This document shows positions 45,031-53,897 of a DNA stretch of 64,000 nt, one piece after another. Source of the stretch: an uncultured Muribaculaceae bacterium (GTDB taxonomy: Bacteria > Bacteroidota > Bacteroidia > Bacteroidales > Muribaculaceae); the NCBI GenBank assembly GCA_944321725.1, contig CALUMI010000003.1, positions 61,729 through 125,728 of the forward strand, read 5' to 3'. Under the pieces are notes generated by a model. The model did no database searches. It was not told the origin of the DNA and saw only the letters and a list, made by a program, of their open reading frames with translations. How positions within the stretch are numbered: the stretch's first letter is position 1; each line of letters starts with the position of its first letter. Made by a program: the position numbers and the translations under genes.

Positions 45031-47418
45031 ATGAAGAAAGTAGCGGTACTGTTGAGCTTATGGCTGTTGCCCGCGCTTGTGGCGGGAAGTGTGCGGCTTG
45101 AGGAAGGCAATGTCGGAAAGATAGTAAGCCGGCTGACGGTTGAGCAAAAGGCGCGTCTGCTTGTCGGGGCGCTGGGCTCCGACGATGGAATGAGCCACAA
45201 GGTGAGAGGCGCGGCGGGATACACGTTTCCGATTGACTCTTTGGGCATACCGTCGATAAATCTTGCCGACGGGCCGGTCGGTGTGAGAATAAGTCCGGAG
45301 CAGTCCGACAGGTTCTCATACACAATCGACGCGGCTGGTGTGCCGGTGAAACGTGCCGGCGGCGATAAGGCCGATGGCTTGTCCGCTCCTTCGTATTCGT
45401 CTTTTTGCACATGCTTTCCGTCGACGACGGCTCTTGCGGCCACATGGAACAAGGACATGGCACGCCGTGAGGGTGAGGCTATAGGCGAGGAGGCGTTTGC
45501 CTACGGTGTTGACATTGTGCTTACACCGGGAATAAACATAATGCGCAATCCGCTTTGCGGACGCAATTTTGAGTATTTTTCCGAAGATCCTTATTTGTCG
45601 GGGATGATGGCTTCGGAGATGATAAAAGGCATACAGTCGAAAGGCGTTGGCACGAGTCTGAAGCATTTCGTGGCCAACAACCAGCAGACCGGTAAGCTGT
45701 ATAACGATGCCCGTATCTCGCAGAGGGCGTTGAGGGAGATTTACCTGAAAGGGTTTGAGATTTGTGTCAAGGAAGCGGCTCCGTGGACTGTCATGGGGTC
45801 GTATAATAAGATAGGAGGAAAGTACACACAGACTAATTCTGAGTTGTTGAAGACTGTTCTGCGCGACGAGTGGGGATTTAAAGGGGTTGTTGTGACAGAT
45901 TGGTATAAGACACGCGAAACAGCGGGACAAATCAACGGCGGCACTTATTTGCTGATGCCGGGAGAAAATCTGCAATATGAGGAAATATTGGCGGGAGTGG
46001 AGAGCGGCGCGATATCCATGCAGACATTGGATTGCGCGGTGGAGAATGTGCTGTCGCTGATAATCAGAACATTGTCGTTCAAAGGCTGGGAGTATGGCGG
46101 CGCGCCCGCCCTCGACGCACACGCGCGATTGGCACGCGAGGTGGCCGCCGAAGGCATGGTGCTGCTGAAAAACGATGGAATGACGCTTCCGTTGCCGGCA
46201 AACCGGAAAGTTGCCTTGTTCGGCGCGACAGCCTATAAGTCGATAGCCGGCGGTACAGGCTCGTCGAATGTCAACAAGCCTTATATCACCGATATAGTGA
46301 CAGGCTTGGAAAATGCCGGTTATGAGGTTAACGCCGGATTGAAAGACATTTATACGAAATACGCCGCTTTTCAGGACGCGCTGCTTGAGCGTGACCCTAA
46401 CAGCACGGCGTGGGAATTGCTGTCGTATAACCGAGTATGGCTCCCGGAGATGGATTTGCGCGGAGCTGAGAGGGCAATCGTCCGCGCTGCCGGAGAGAGC
46501 GATGTGGCTGTCGTTGTGTTGGGCAGAATATCGAGAGAGGAGTCTGACCGCAGGATTGACGGGGATTTTAATTTGTCGGATGAAGAGCGTTTTATGGTTG
46601 AAAATGTGTCAAAGGAATTTCACGGCAAGGGGAAAAAGGTGATTGTGGTGATGAATGTGTGCGGAGTGATGGAGATGGCCTCGTGGCGCGATTTGCCGGA
46701 CGCTGTTCTGATGGCTTGGTTTCCGGGTCAGGAATGCGGCACAGCCATAGCCGACGTGTTAAGCGGCAAATCCGACCCGTCGGGGCGGCTGCCAATGACT
46801 TTTCCTATGAGATATGAGGATGTGCCGTCGTCGCGCAACTATCCTTATGTTGGGCAGAAAAGCGGAAAGAATTTCGATTTCACCAACTATGAGGAGGATA
46901 TATGGATAGGCTACCGTTATTTCGACACGGCTGCAAAGCGGGTGGCTTATCCTTTCGGCTACGGTTTGTCGTACACGGAGTTTGCTTTCAGCAATCCCGT
47001 TGTAAAAAACAAAAAAGGAAAATGGACGGCATCGGTAGATGTCACTAATGTCGGAAAATATGCCGGAAAAGAGGTGGTGCAGCTTTATGTCGCCTCGCCG
47101 ACGGCAGGTGTGGAAAGGCCTGCAGCCGAACTGAAAGATTTTGGCAAGACCCGCCGTTTGGAGCCGGGAGAAACCCAGACGCTGCATTTTGAGTTTTCCG
47201 ACTACGATTTGGCTTACTTCGATGAGGCGGAATCGCGGTGGATTGCCGAAAAGGGAGAATACCGTTTGCTGTTCGGCGCTTCGAGCCGCGACATAAAGGC
47301 ATCGGCGGCGTTCGCCGTGAAAAAAGCGGAAGAATGGAAAGTCAATGATGTGTTGAGGCCGGTGGAGAAAGTGGATGTAATGAAACTTGCTGAGCCGTCA
47401 GGAAGTTCAGACAGATGA
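45031..47418 (+). CDS. Glycoside hydrolase family 3 (beta-glucosidase-like)
   Basis: I choose the ATG at 45031, which starts a signal peptide (KKVAVLLSLWLLPALVAGS), giving 795 aa; the longer frame begins inside the terminator. Domain order: GH3 N-terminal TIM barrel with GPVGVR, FEYFSEDPYLSG, KHFVANNQQTGK and nucleophile Asp290 in VVVTDW; GH3 C-terminal alpha/beta sandwich; fibronectin type III-like domain (VTNVGKYAGKEVVQLYVASP). This is the beta-glucosidase/beta-xylosidase layout, not the NagZ type (no KHFPGHG). It would release terminal beta-linked sugars in the periplasm. The last residues overlap no other gene. Confidence 0.92.
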   Translation: MKKVAVLLSLWLLPALVAGSVRLEEGNVGKIVSRLTVEQKARLLVGALGSDDGMSHKVRGAAGYTFPIDSLGIPSINLADGPVGVRISPEQSDRFSYTIDAAGVPVKRAGGDKADGLSAPSYSSFCTCFPSTTALAATWNKDMARREGEAIGEEAFAYGVDIVLTPGINIMRNPLCGRNFEYFSEDPYLSGMMASEMIKGIQSKGVGTSLKHFVANNQQTGKLYNDARISQRALREIYLKGFEICVKEAAPWTVMGSYNKIGGKYTQTNSELLKTVLRDEWGFKGVVVTDWYKTRETAGQINGGTYLLMPGENLQYEEILAGVESGAISMQTLDCAVENVLSLIIRTLSFKGWEYGGAPALDAHARLAREVAAEGMVLLKNDGMTLPLPANRKVALFGATAYKSIAGGTGSSNVNKPYITDIVTGLENAGYEVNAGLKDIYTKYAAFQDALLERDPNSTAWELLSYNRVWLPEMDLRGAERAIVRAAGESDVAVVVLGRISREESDRRIDGDFNLSDEERFMVENVSKEFHGKGKKVIVVMNVCGVMEMASWRDLPDAVLMAWFPGQECGTAIADVLSGKSDPSGRLPMTFPMRYEDVPSSRNYPYVGQKSGKNFDFTNYEEDIWIGYRYFDTAAKRVAYPFGYGLSYTEFAFSNPVVKNKKGKWTASVDVTNVGKYAGKEVVQLYVASPTAGVERPAAELKDFGKTRRLEPGETQTLHFEFSDYDLAYFDEAESRWIAEKGEYRLLFGASSRDIKASAAFAVKKAEEWKVNDVLRPVEKVDVMKLAEPSGSSDR

Positions 47419-47449
47419 ATTAATAACTGTAAAAACATATAATATAGAC

Positions 47450-48706
47450 ATGAAAATTGTAGATGTATTGTTATTGTTTGCGGCGTTGTCGTGCGCGGCT
47501 CCCGTATATGCGGAGTATGGCATGGACAAAGATGTTGTGGACATGGGGCTGATTTATCAGGGCGGCGTGCATCGTCCGGACTGGACTCAGGAGGAATTGA
47601 AGCCATACGTGGTACACGAGTATGCCGACGGGCATAAGGAATGGTTTTTCAGCTCGTATTTGTTTCTTGAGTTTACGAACGGCAATGGAGTGGGATACGG
47701 CACAGGATACGGCACACCGGCGAAAAAAACGGATTGGGAATGGCTGCTCGACCGTATATTCGCTGCCGACAAAGGACTTGACGCTTTGGACAAATGTATA
47801 GAGCAATATAAGTCGGAGATTGGCGACCCGGGATTCCGCCATAAGATAGTGCTTGGCTGGGTTATGCCCATCGACGGACAGTCCGACTGGGGCGAACTTA
47901 ACGGCAAAAATCTGAATTTCAATGTGCGGAGCCACCGGTTGGAGGCGGCGGAATGGTATCTTGACCAGTTGATGAGCCGTTTCGACAACGCCGGATATAA
48001 AAATTTGGAGCTTGTGGGATTTTATTGCATCGAGGAGGACAGCAATCATTTTAACGGATTGACTCCTTTTGTGAGCGATTACATACATGAGCACGGATAT
48101 AAATTCTATTGGATTCCTTTTTTCAGTGCGGCAGGCTACAGCGATTGGAAAGAATTAGGCTTCGATCTCGCTTTTCTGCAGCCTAATTATTTCTTCAATG
48201 TCGATTTGCATCCTTCGCGGGTGACCGACGCATGCCGTTTGGCAAAAATGAACGATATGGGCTTGGAGATGGAATGGGAATACACCGTGCTCCACGAAAG
48301 CCCTGACTCGCGCTACGGGATGCTTGAAGAATATATCGACAGGTTTGAGGAGCAGGGTGTGTTTGACAGCTCGGCGATAGCGTATTACTCCGGGACGAAA
48401 ACTATCCTTCAGATGTATGAGTCGAGCGATATTGAAAACACTGTGATACTCGACAGGATAGCCGACCATATCGTAGACCGGCGCGTTAATGGCGTTGGAG
48501 GCGTGGAGGATGTGAAAGCGACGGACAATCTGTATGCGGTTGGCGGACAGGGAGAGCTGTTGGTGTATTGCGAGAGCGGCAACGCGAGAGTATATTCTGT
48601 CGACGGACGCTTGGTGGCTGAAGGAAAAGGCTTCATTAAATGTCCGAAAGGAATGTATATCGTTGTGGCGGAAAATGGGGAGTCGAAGAAAGTGATAGTG
48701 AGATAA
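47450..48706 (+). CDS. DUF4855 family secreted protein with sorting-like tail (paralogue 1)
   Basis: The ATG at 47450 gives 418 aa with signal peptide MKIVDVLLLFAALSCAAPVYA. The DUF4855 core opens VDMGLIYQGGVHRPDWTQEE and includes HEYADGHKEWFFSSYLFLEF, GFYCIEEDSNHFNG, YKFYWIPFFSAAGYSDW and FLQPNYFF. The alternating strands and conserved Glu, Asp and Trp in EEDSNH and WIPFF suggest a TIM-barrel enzyme, but no activity is established for the family as far as I know. The last 60 residues (NARVYSVDGRLVAEG … MYIVVAENGESKKVIVR) form a short sorting tail that the next DUF4855 gene lacks. Identity to the other two paralogues is moderate by eye. Confidence 0.8.
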   Translation: MKIVDVLLLFAALSCAAPVYAEYGMDKDVVDMGLIYQGGVHRPDWTQEELKPYVVHEYADGHKEWFFSSYLFLEFTNGNGVGYGTGYGTPAKKTDWEWLLDRIFAADKGLDALDKCIEQYKSEIGDPGFRHKIVLGWVMPIDGQSDWGELNGKNLNFNVRSHRLEAAEWYLDQLMSRFDNAGYKNLELVGFYCIEEDSNHFNGLTPFVSDYIHEHGYKFYWIPFFSAAGYSDWKELGFDLAFLQPNYFFNVDLHPSRVTDACRLAKMNDMGLEMEWEYTVLHESPDSRYGMLEEYIDRFEEQGVFDSSAIAYYSGTKTILQMYESSDIENTVILDRIADHIVDRRVNGVGGVEDVKATDNLYAVGGQGELLVYCESGNARVYSVDGRLVAEGKGFIKCPKGMYIVVAENGESKKVIVR

Positions 48707-48736
48707 ATTGTATAAGAACCTATTAAAACAGTCTGA

Positions 48737-49822
48737 ATGAGAACCTTTTTAAAACCATTATTTCTGATTAGCTTTCTGTTTTCCTTGCAAAGTGTCGCTT
48801 TGTCGAAGGAAAATGGTGATTACAACTACAAAGTGAGTGATGTGCGCGACCTTGCGTTGATATATCAGGGCGGCTCGCACCGTATCGACTGGACGCTGGA
48901 ACAGTTTGTTCCGTATGTCACCCACACGTTTGCCGACGGCCATAAAGACTGGCTTTTCGACGGCTTTTTGTTTCTTGAGTTCAACGATGGCAACGGCTAC
49001 GCTTATGCCTCCGGCGGAGGAGCGAAGAAAGCCCGCAGGACTGAGTGGGAGTGGCTTCTTGGCCGCCTGTTCGAGAAAGACAGGGCTCTCGACGCTTTGG
49101 ACAAGTGCATCGAGGCTGAGAAGCAGGATATAGGCGAGCCGGGATTTAAACATAAGATTGTGCTCGGAATAGCGAGCGCGTTGCCCGGTCAGACCGATTG
49201 GGGAGTGCTCGACGGCGACACGTTGGACTTCAACAGCCGCGCCGATCAGGTGAGGGCGTGCAAGTGGTACATCGACCGGTTGATAGAGAATTTCGGGAAA
49301 GCGAAATACAAAAATATTGAGTTGTCGGGACTTTATTGGATAGACGAGGACACAATCCACTGCAAAGGGCTGCCTCGCGACATAGCCCCATACGTGCATT
49401 CCAAGGGATTGAAATATGTGTGGATACCGTATTGGAAAGCTCGCGGCTACGACCATTGGAAAGATTTCGGTTTTGACGTTGTATACCAGCAGCCGAACCA
49501 TTTTTTCAACCGCGACATACCCGACTCGCGGTTGGACGAGGCCTGCAAAGTGGCTTCCGAGCATGGCATGGCGATGGAGTTTGAGTGTGACAGCAAGGCG
49601 TTGTACGGCATAGAAGGTTCGTCCTACGACCGTATGCAGGCCTATATCGACGCTTTTATCCGCAACAAGGTGTTTGAAAAGTCGGCGATAGCTTATTACA
49701 CGGGCAGCAAGGCCATACTTGACTTGTTCAATTCCGGAAAGCCGGAGGATCAAGCCATAATGGACAGGCTGGCCGAACAAATAGTGGGACGCAGAAATAT
49801 TAAGTCGTTGATTGAAGAGTAA
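48737..49822 (+). CDS. DUF4855 family secreted protein (paralogue 2)
   Basis: A 361-aa protein with signal peptide KPLFLISFLFSLQSVALS. The core repeats the family features: DLALIYQGGSHRIDWTLEQF, FADGHKDWLFDGFLFLEF, LYWIDEDTIHCKGLP, YVWIPYWKARGYDHW and QQPNHFFNRDIPDSRLDEA. There is no sorting tail; the protein ends just after the domain (KSLIEE), so it may stay periplasmic while paralogue 1 is surface-exported. It shares a 191-bp identical block with the gene at 51207. Spacing to paralogue 1 is 30 bases. Confidence 0.8.
   Translation: MRTFLKPLFLISFLFSLQSVALSKENGDYNYKVSDVRDLALIYQGGSHRIDWTLEQFVPYVTHTFADGHKDWLFDGFLFLEFNDGNGYAYASGGGAKKARRTEWEWLLGRLFEKDRALDALDKCIEAEKQDIGEPGFKHKIVLGIASALPGQTDWGVLDGDTLDFNSRADQVRACKWYIDRLIENFGKAKYKNIELSGLYWIDEDTIHCKGLPRDIAPYVHSKGLKYVWIPYWKARGYDHWKDFGFDVVYQQPNHFFNRDIPDSRLDEACKVASEHGMAMEFECDSKALYGIEGSSYDRMQAYIDAFIRNKVFEKSAIAYYTGSKAILDLFNSGKPEDQAIMDRLAEQIVGRRNIKSLIEE
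49487..49677 (+). repeat. 191-bp block identical to 51951-52141 (DUF4855 paralogues 2 and 3)
   Basis: I aligned the two DUF4855 genes by eye and find an unbroken identical run of 191 bases at constant offset 2464, ending at an A/G mismatch. Flanking parts of the genes differ more, pointing to recent gene conversion or duplication. Confidence 0.85.
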
Positions 49823-49831
49823 TAAATAAGT

Positions 49832-51172
49832 ATGCGTGTTTTAGGTTTGGTTTCCATGTTTTTGCTTGCGTTTTCGCTGTATGGTGGAAACGTGGTCAGA
49901 AAAAGTGGTGAAAATGTGTTCGTTTCGTCACAGGTTGACGGGACGAACATTATTTCAATTCATTTCAAGCGGTGTATGGCCAACGAGCTGTATACGTTTT
50001 ATCAGGTGTCGTTGGTTTCCGGCGACAAGACCACGATAGTCAACTCGTCTTATAGCGACAACATAGGGCCATACATGATAAACAACAGCTATTGGTGCGG
50101 AGGCAATCATCTGTACAACGACAACCGCACGAAAACGGCCTATAATGTGTCGGCGGAGTGTCTGGTTGACGGGCGTTTGCTTGCCGACGGCGAATCTGTC
50201 GAGGCCGATAAAGTGGTGATAAATGTGGAAAACGTGATTTATAATCCTCTTTCGGCGAATACTGCCGGCGGAGTAGTGACGTTTTCCGACATACTTTGCT
50301 CGGAATACGTGACATATACGGTTTCCGGCGGTTGCGTTCAAGTGGATTTGAGGCATGAGTATAAAAATACGATACCTGTGAGGGTTGACAGATATTACGG
50401 AATGCAGTCTATGTTTGAGGGAGAGGACGAGCTTCTTACCCCGTTGGGAGAATACTATGTCTGGACCCCGATTTCCGCAGTGTCGAGATTTACGAAGGAT
50501 GCCTATCCGGAATTCCGCTGGTTTGTGGAGCGTAACGACAAATGCCATCAGTCGTCTTATCTGTTTAATCGCGGTTTGGGAACACACTGCGATGTTGCGG
50601 GCAACGATGTGGTGTTTATAGGCAATTCTTCCAATAAATGCTATCACAAGCAGATTGGCGGAGCGATGAGAAATGCCGGAGATACGGATTATTGGAGCGG
50701 TGTTTACAGTTGGTTTGTCAGCCCATTGCTCGACGATGGCGGTGTGTTTGCGTGCAGAGGGCTTGCCGACGGCAAAAAGGCAGTGATTGTCAGTTGTGCG
50801 GATAAAGGCGAATATTCAATAAGTTTGCCTGACGATTTGCAGGAAGCGGCCATGTTGGTGGTTGAGAAATCGTCGGGAGTGAGAAGTGTGGAAATCGACG
50901 GCAACAGCTTGATTGTCACGACAGATGCCGAAGCCACGGCAGTGGTGGCGTTTGATGACGCGGATGGCGGAATGGAAACAATAGGCAGCGATGACGGCTT
51001 GTGTGTTGTCGGCGGCGATGGGGCTTTGTTTGTGCGCGATGATGGCGACGATGCCAAAGTGTATTCGGTCGACGGGCGCATTGTGGCTGAAGGCAGCGGG
51101 CGGATAGATTGTCCGAAAGGTGTTTATGTTGTTGCGGCCGGAGGCGAGTCGAAAAAGGTTGTGGTGAGATAA
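49832..51172 (+). CDS. Unrecognised secreted protein with sorting-like tail
   Basis: A 446-aa protein that I do not recognise. It has a signal peptide (RVLGLVSMFLLAFSLYGG), then a mostly beta-stranded body with several Tyr- and Asn-rich motifs (IGPYMINNSYWCGGNHLYND, YYGMQSMFEG, CHQSSYLFNRGLGTHCDVAG). A second, smaller beta domain covers about 300-370. The C-terminal 60 residues (AKVYSVDGRIVAEG … VYVVAAGGESKKVVVR) are clearly related to the tail of the 47450 gene product. The body could be a carbohydrate-binding sandwich or a novel lyase; neither is supported by a motif. It lies between two near-identical DUF4855 genes and must belong to the same locus. Confidence 0.65.
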   Translation: MRVLGLVSMFLLAFSLYGGNVVRKSGENVFVSSQVDGTNIISIHFKRCMANELYTFYQVSLVSGDKTTIVNSSYSDNIGPYMINNSYWCGGNHLYNDNRTKTAYNVSAECLVDGRLLADGESVEADKVVINVENVIYNPLSANTAGGVVTFSDILCSEYVTYTVSGGCVQVDLRHEYKNTIPVRVDRYYGMQSMFEGEDELLTPLGEYYVWTPISAVSRFTKDAYPEFRWFVERNDKCHQSSYLFNRGLGTHCDVAGNDVVFIGNSSNKCYHKQIGGAMRNAGDTDYWSGVYSWFVSPLLDDGGVFACRGLADGKKAVIVSCADKGEYSISLPDDLQEAAMLVVEKSSGVRSVEIDGNSLIVTTDAEATAVVAFDDADGGMETIGSDDGLCVVGGDGALFVRDDGDDAKVYSVDGRIVAEGSGRIDCPKGVYVVAAGGESKKVVVR

Positions 51173-51206
51173 AATTAAAGTTTAACCAAGTTTTTTTAAC
51201 AGTCTG

Positions 51207-52286
51207 ATGAGAACTATTTTTAATATATTGCTGTGTGTGGCTGCCGCTTTGCAGACAGCGGCGTTTGCCGGAGAAAAAGATGATTACAATTATAATGTGG
51301 GCGACGTGCGCGACCTTGCGTTGATATATCAGGGCGGGCTGCACAGGCTTGACTGGACACGGGAGCAGTTTGTCCCGTATGTCACCCACACGTTTGCCGA
51401 CGGCCATAAAGACTGGCTTTTCGACGGCTTTTTGTTTCTTGAGTTCAAGGATGCCAAGGGGTATTGCTATGCTTCAGGCTATGCTCCGAAGAAAGCCCGC
51501 AGGATGGAGTGGGAGTGGCTTCTTGGCCGCCTGTTCGAGAAAGACAAGGCTCTCGACGCTTTAGACAAGTGTATCGAGGCTGAGAAGCAGGAGATAGGCG
51601 AGCCGGGCTTTAAGCATAAGGTGGTTTTGGGAGTGGCGAGCGCGTTGCCCGGTCAGACCGATTGGGGAGTGCTCGACGGCGACACGTTGGACTTCAACAA
51701 CCGCGCCGATCAGGTGAGGGCGTGCAAGTGGTACATCGACCGGTTGATAGAAAATTTCGGGAAAGCGAAATACAAAAATATTGAGTTGTCGGGATTTTAT
51801 TGGGTCGATGAGGACACAATCCACTGCAAAGGACTGCCGCGCGATTTGAGTCCTTATATTCATTCTAAAGGCTATAAATTCGTGTGGATACCGTATTGGA
51901 AAGCTCGCGGCTACGACCATTGGAAAGATTTCGGCTTCGATATTGCCTATCAGCAGCCGAACCATTTTTTCAACCGCGACATACCCGACTCGCGGTTGGA
52001 CGAGGCCTGCAAAGTGGCTTCCGAGCATGGCATGGCGATGGAGTTTGAGTGTGACAGCAAGGCGTTGTACGGCATAGAAGGTTCGTCCTACGACCGTATG
52101 CAGGCCTATATCGACGCTTTTATCCGCAACAGGGTGTTTGAAAAGTCGGCAATAGCTTATTACACGGGAAGTTGGGGGATTCTCGACCTCTATAAGTCAA
52201 AAAATCTTAAAGACCAAGCCATAATGGACAGGCTGGCAAAATTGATAGTGGAGCGGAGAAGCAATAAATCCTTGATAAAGGAGTGA
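51207..52286 (+). CDS. DUF4855 family secreted protein (paralogue 3)
   Basis: A 359-aa protein with signal peptide RTIFNILLCVAAALQTAAFA. It is almost the same as paralogue 2: DLALIYQGGLHRLDWTREQF, FYWVDEDTIHCKGLP and the block around NHFFNRDIPDSRLDEA are shared nearly word for word. It also lacks a sorting tail. It ends the glycan locus; the next gene is 134 bases away and belongs to an export operon. The conservation of two tail-less copies suggests either dosage or slightly different substrate preference. Confidence 0.8.
   Translation: MRTIFNILLCVAAALQTAAFAGEKDDYNYNVGDVRDLALIYQGGLHRLDWTREQFVPYVTHTFADGHKDWLFDGFLFLEFKDAKGYCYASGYAPKKARRMEWEWLLGRLFEKDKALDALDKCIEAEKQEIGEPGFKHKVVLGVASALPGQTDWGVLDGDTLDFNNRADQVRACKWYIDRLIENFGKAKYKNIELSGFYWVDEDTIHCKGLPRDLSPYIHSKGYKFVWIPYWKARGYDHWKDFGFDIAYQQPNHFFNRDIPDSRLDEACKVASEHGMAMEFECDSKALYGIEGSSYDRMQAYIDAFIRNRVFEKSAIAYYTGSWGILDLYKSKNLKDQAIMDRLAKLIVERRSNKSLIKE
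51951..52141 (+). repeat. 191-bp block identical to 49487-49677
   Basis: The second copy of the identical block, inside DUF4855 paralogue 3. It encodes the stretch from the QQPNHFF motif to the YIDAFIRN helix. Confidence 0.85.
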
Positions 52287-52387
52287 GTAAGCGAATAAGA
52301 GATGTTCTGATTGTCGCTTTTCTTGTGCATTTAGTCTTTTCATCCCCTGAGAAGCGATAATTTCTGAACAATCGGGTATCGATGTTG

Positions 52388-52406
52388 TTATTCGATAGAC
52401 GAATAA
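52388..52406. promoter_or_regulatory. Possible operator upstream of the export operon
   Basis: An inverted repeat TTATTCG, five-base spacer, CGAATAA, lies 13 bases before the tolC-like start codon. No TAnnTTTG element is visible in the 133-base gap. A repressor site is possible; no regulator gene is adjacent. Confidence 0.35.
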
Positions 52407-52419
52407 TAAAAACATTGAT

Positions 52420-53865
52420 ATGCGTTTATCTTTTAAAAATATTATCGTGTGGTTGGCTGTGGTGGCTGTTCCGGCCACTGCGGCGGCAGAAACTTTTTCG
52501 CTCGACTCCTGTCGCCGTATGGCGTTGGACAACAATAAGGCGATGCGGATTGCGAGGGAGCGGATGAAAGCGTCTGAATACGGCAAGAAAGAGGCGTTCT
52601 CCGCTTATTTGCCGGGCTTTGATTTTATGGGTACTTACATGTACAATCAGAAGGAGATTTCTTTGCTCTCCGGAGATCAGATGCTCCCCACAATGTCGTT
52701 CGACCCGTCCACGGGAAATTACGGATATAATTTGGTGACAAAACCGGATGGCACTCCGGTCACTACACCCGATGGGCAGCCTGTCCCTTCGCAGGTGGCG
52801 CTAATCCCCAAATCTGCTTTGACCTACGACATCCACAATGTGTTTGCCGGTGCTGTGACTCTTACGCAGCCTATATTTTTCGGCGGTAAAATCATTGCTA
52901 TGAACAAGATTGCCGATTATGCCCGTGAGCTGTCGGGAAAGATGTATGACAATGCCGCGAAAGAGGTGGTTTATACTGTCGATGCCGCTTATTGGCAGGT
53001 GGTTTCGCTGGGAGAGAAGAAAAAACTTGCGGATGGCTATATCGCATTGCTCGACACATTGCAGCGGAATGTGAAAGCTATGATTGCGGAAGGTGTGGCC
53101 ACAAAAGCCGATTTGTTGAATGTCGATGTAAAACTGAATGAGGCCAACGTCGATTTGACCAAAGTGGAAAACGGCTTGTCGTTGTCGCGCATGGCTTTGG
53201 CCCAGATTTGCGGCTTGCCGTTGGACAGCGATATGCGCCTTGTCGACGAAACGTCCGGGCATAAATATTTTGATACTATTGTGGCCGACGAGTACAGCAT
53301 AGAGGATGTCTATGAAAACCGTTCCGATTTGCAGAGCCTGCAACTCGCCGTTAAGCTCTATGAGCAGAAACAAAATGTGGCGCGTGCGGAAATGATGCCC
53401 AACATAGCGTTGGTTGGTGCCTACACCTTTTCAAATCCCAATGTGTTTAACGGTTTCGACAAGAGTTTCAAGGGTATGTTCAGTGTGGGAGCTACTGTCA
53501 GTATCCCACTGTGGCATTGGGGCGGACGGTATAATAAGTTCCGTGCAGCCAAAAGCGAAACTGTAATCAAGCAGCTTGAGCTTGATGAGGCTAAGGAGAA
53601 AGTGGAATTGCAGGTGAGTCAGGCGGTGTTTAAAACGAAAGAATCGTTGAAAACACTGCAAACGACGGAAAACAATTTGGCGAAAGCCGATGAGAATTTG
53701 CGTCAGGCACAACTTGGATATAGAGAGGGCATGAACTCTATCGACAATGTAATGGAGGCGCAGACGGCTTGGCTGAAGGCTAATTCCGAATATATCGACG
53801 CGGGAATCGATGTCAGAATGTGCAACGTGTATCTCTCGAAAGTTTTGGGAACTTTGACGTATTGA
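52420..53865 (+). CDS. TolC family outer-membrane efflux protein
   Basis: A 481-aa protein with signal peptide SFKNIIVWLAVVAVPATAAA. Two outer-membrane efflux repeats are visible: the first has SLDSCRRMALDNNKAMRIAR, followed by the long coiled-coil helices; the second starts EDVYENRSDLQSLQLAVKLY. The C-terminal half ends with the helix YREGMNSIDNVMEAQTAWLK. It would form the trimeric exit duct of a tripartite export system with the HlyD-like and ABC-2 proteins encoded downstream (33-base gap). Confidence 0.92.
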   Translation: MRLSFKNIIVWLAVVAVPATAAAETFSLDSCRRMALDNNKAMRIARERMKASEYGKKEAFSAYLPGFDFMGTYMYNQKEISLLSGDQMLPTMSFDPSTGNYGYNLVTKPDGTPVTTPDGQPVPSQVALIPKSALTYDIHNVFAGAVTLTQPIFFGGKIIAMNKIADYARELSGKMYDNAAKEVVYTVDAAYWQVVSLGEKKKLADGYIALLDTLQRNVKAMIAEGVATKADLLNVDVKLNEANVDLTKVENGLSLSRMALAQICGLPLDSDMRLVDETSGHKYFDTIVADEYSIEDVYENRSDLQSLQLAVKLYEQKQNVARAEMMPNIALVGAYTFSNPNVFNGFDKSFKGMFSVGATVSIPLWHWGGRYNKFRAAKSETVIKQLELDEAKEKVELQVSQAVFKTKESLKTLQTTENNLAKADENLRQAQLGYREGMNSIDNVMEAQTAWLKANSEYIDAGIDVRMCNVYLSKVLGTLTY

Positions 53866-53897
53866 CGATTTTGTGAAATTAAAAACATTATCAGTAT

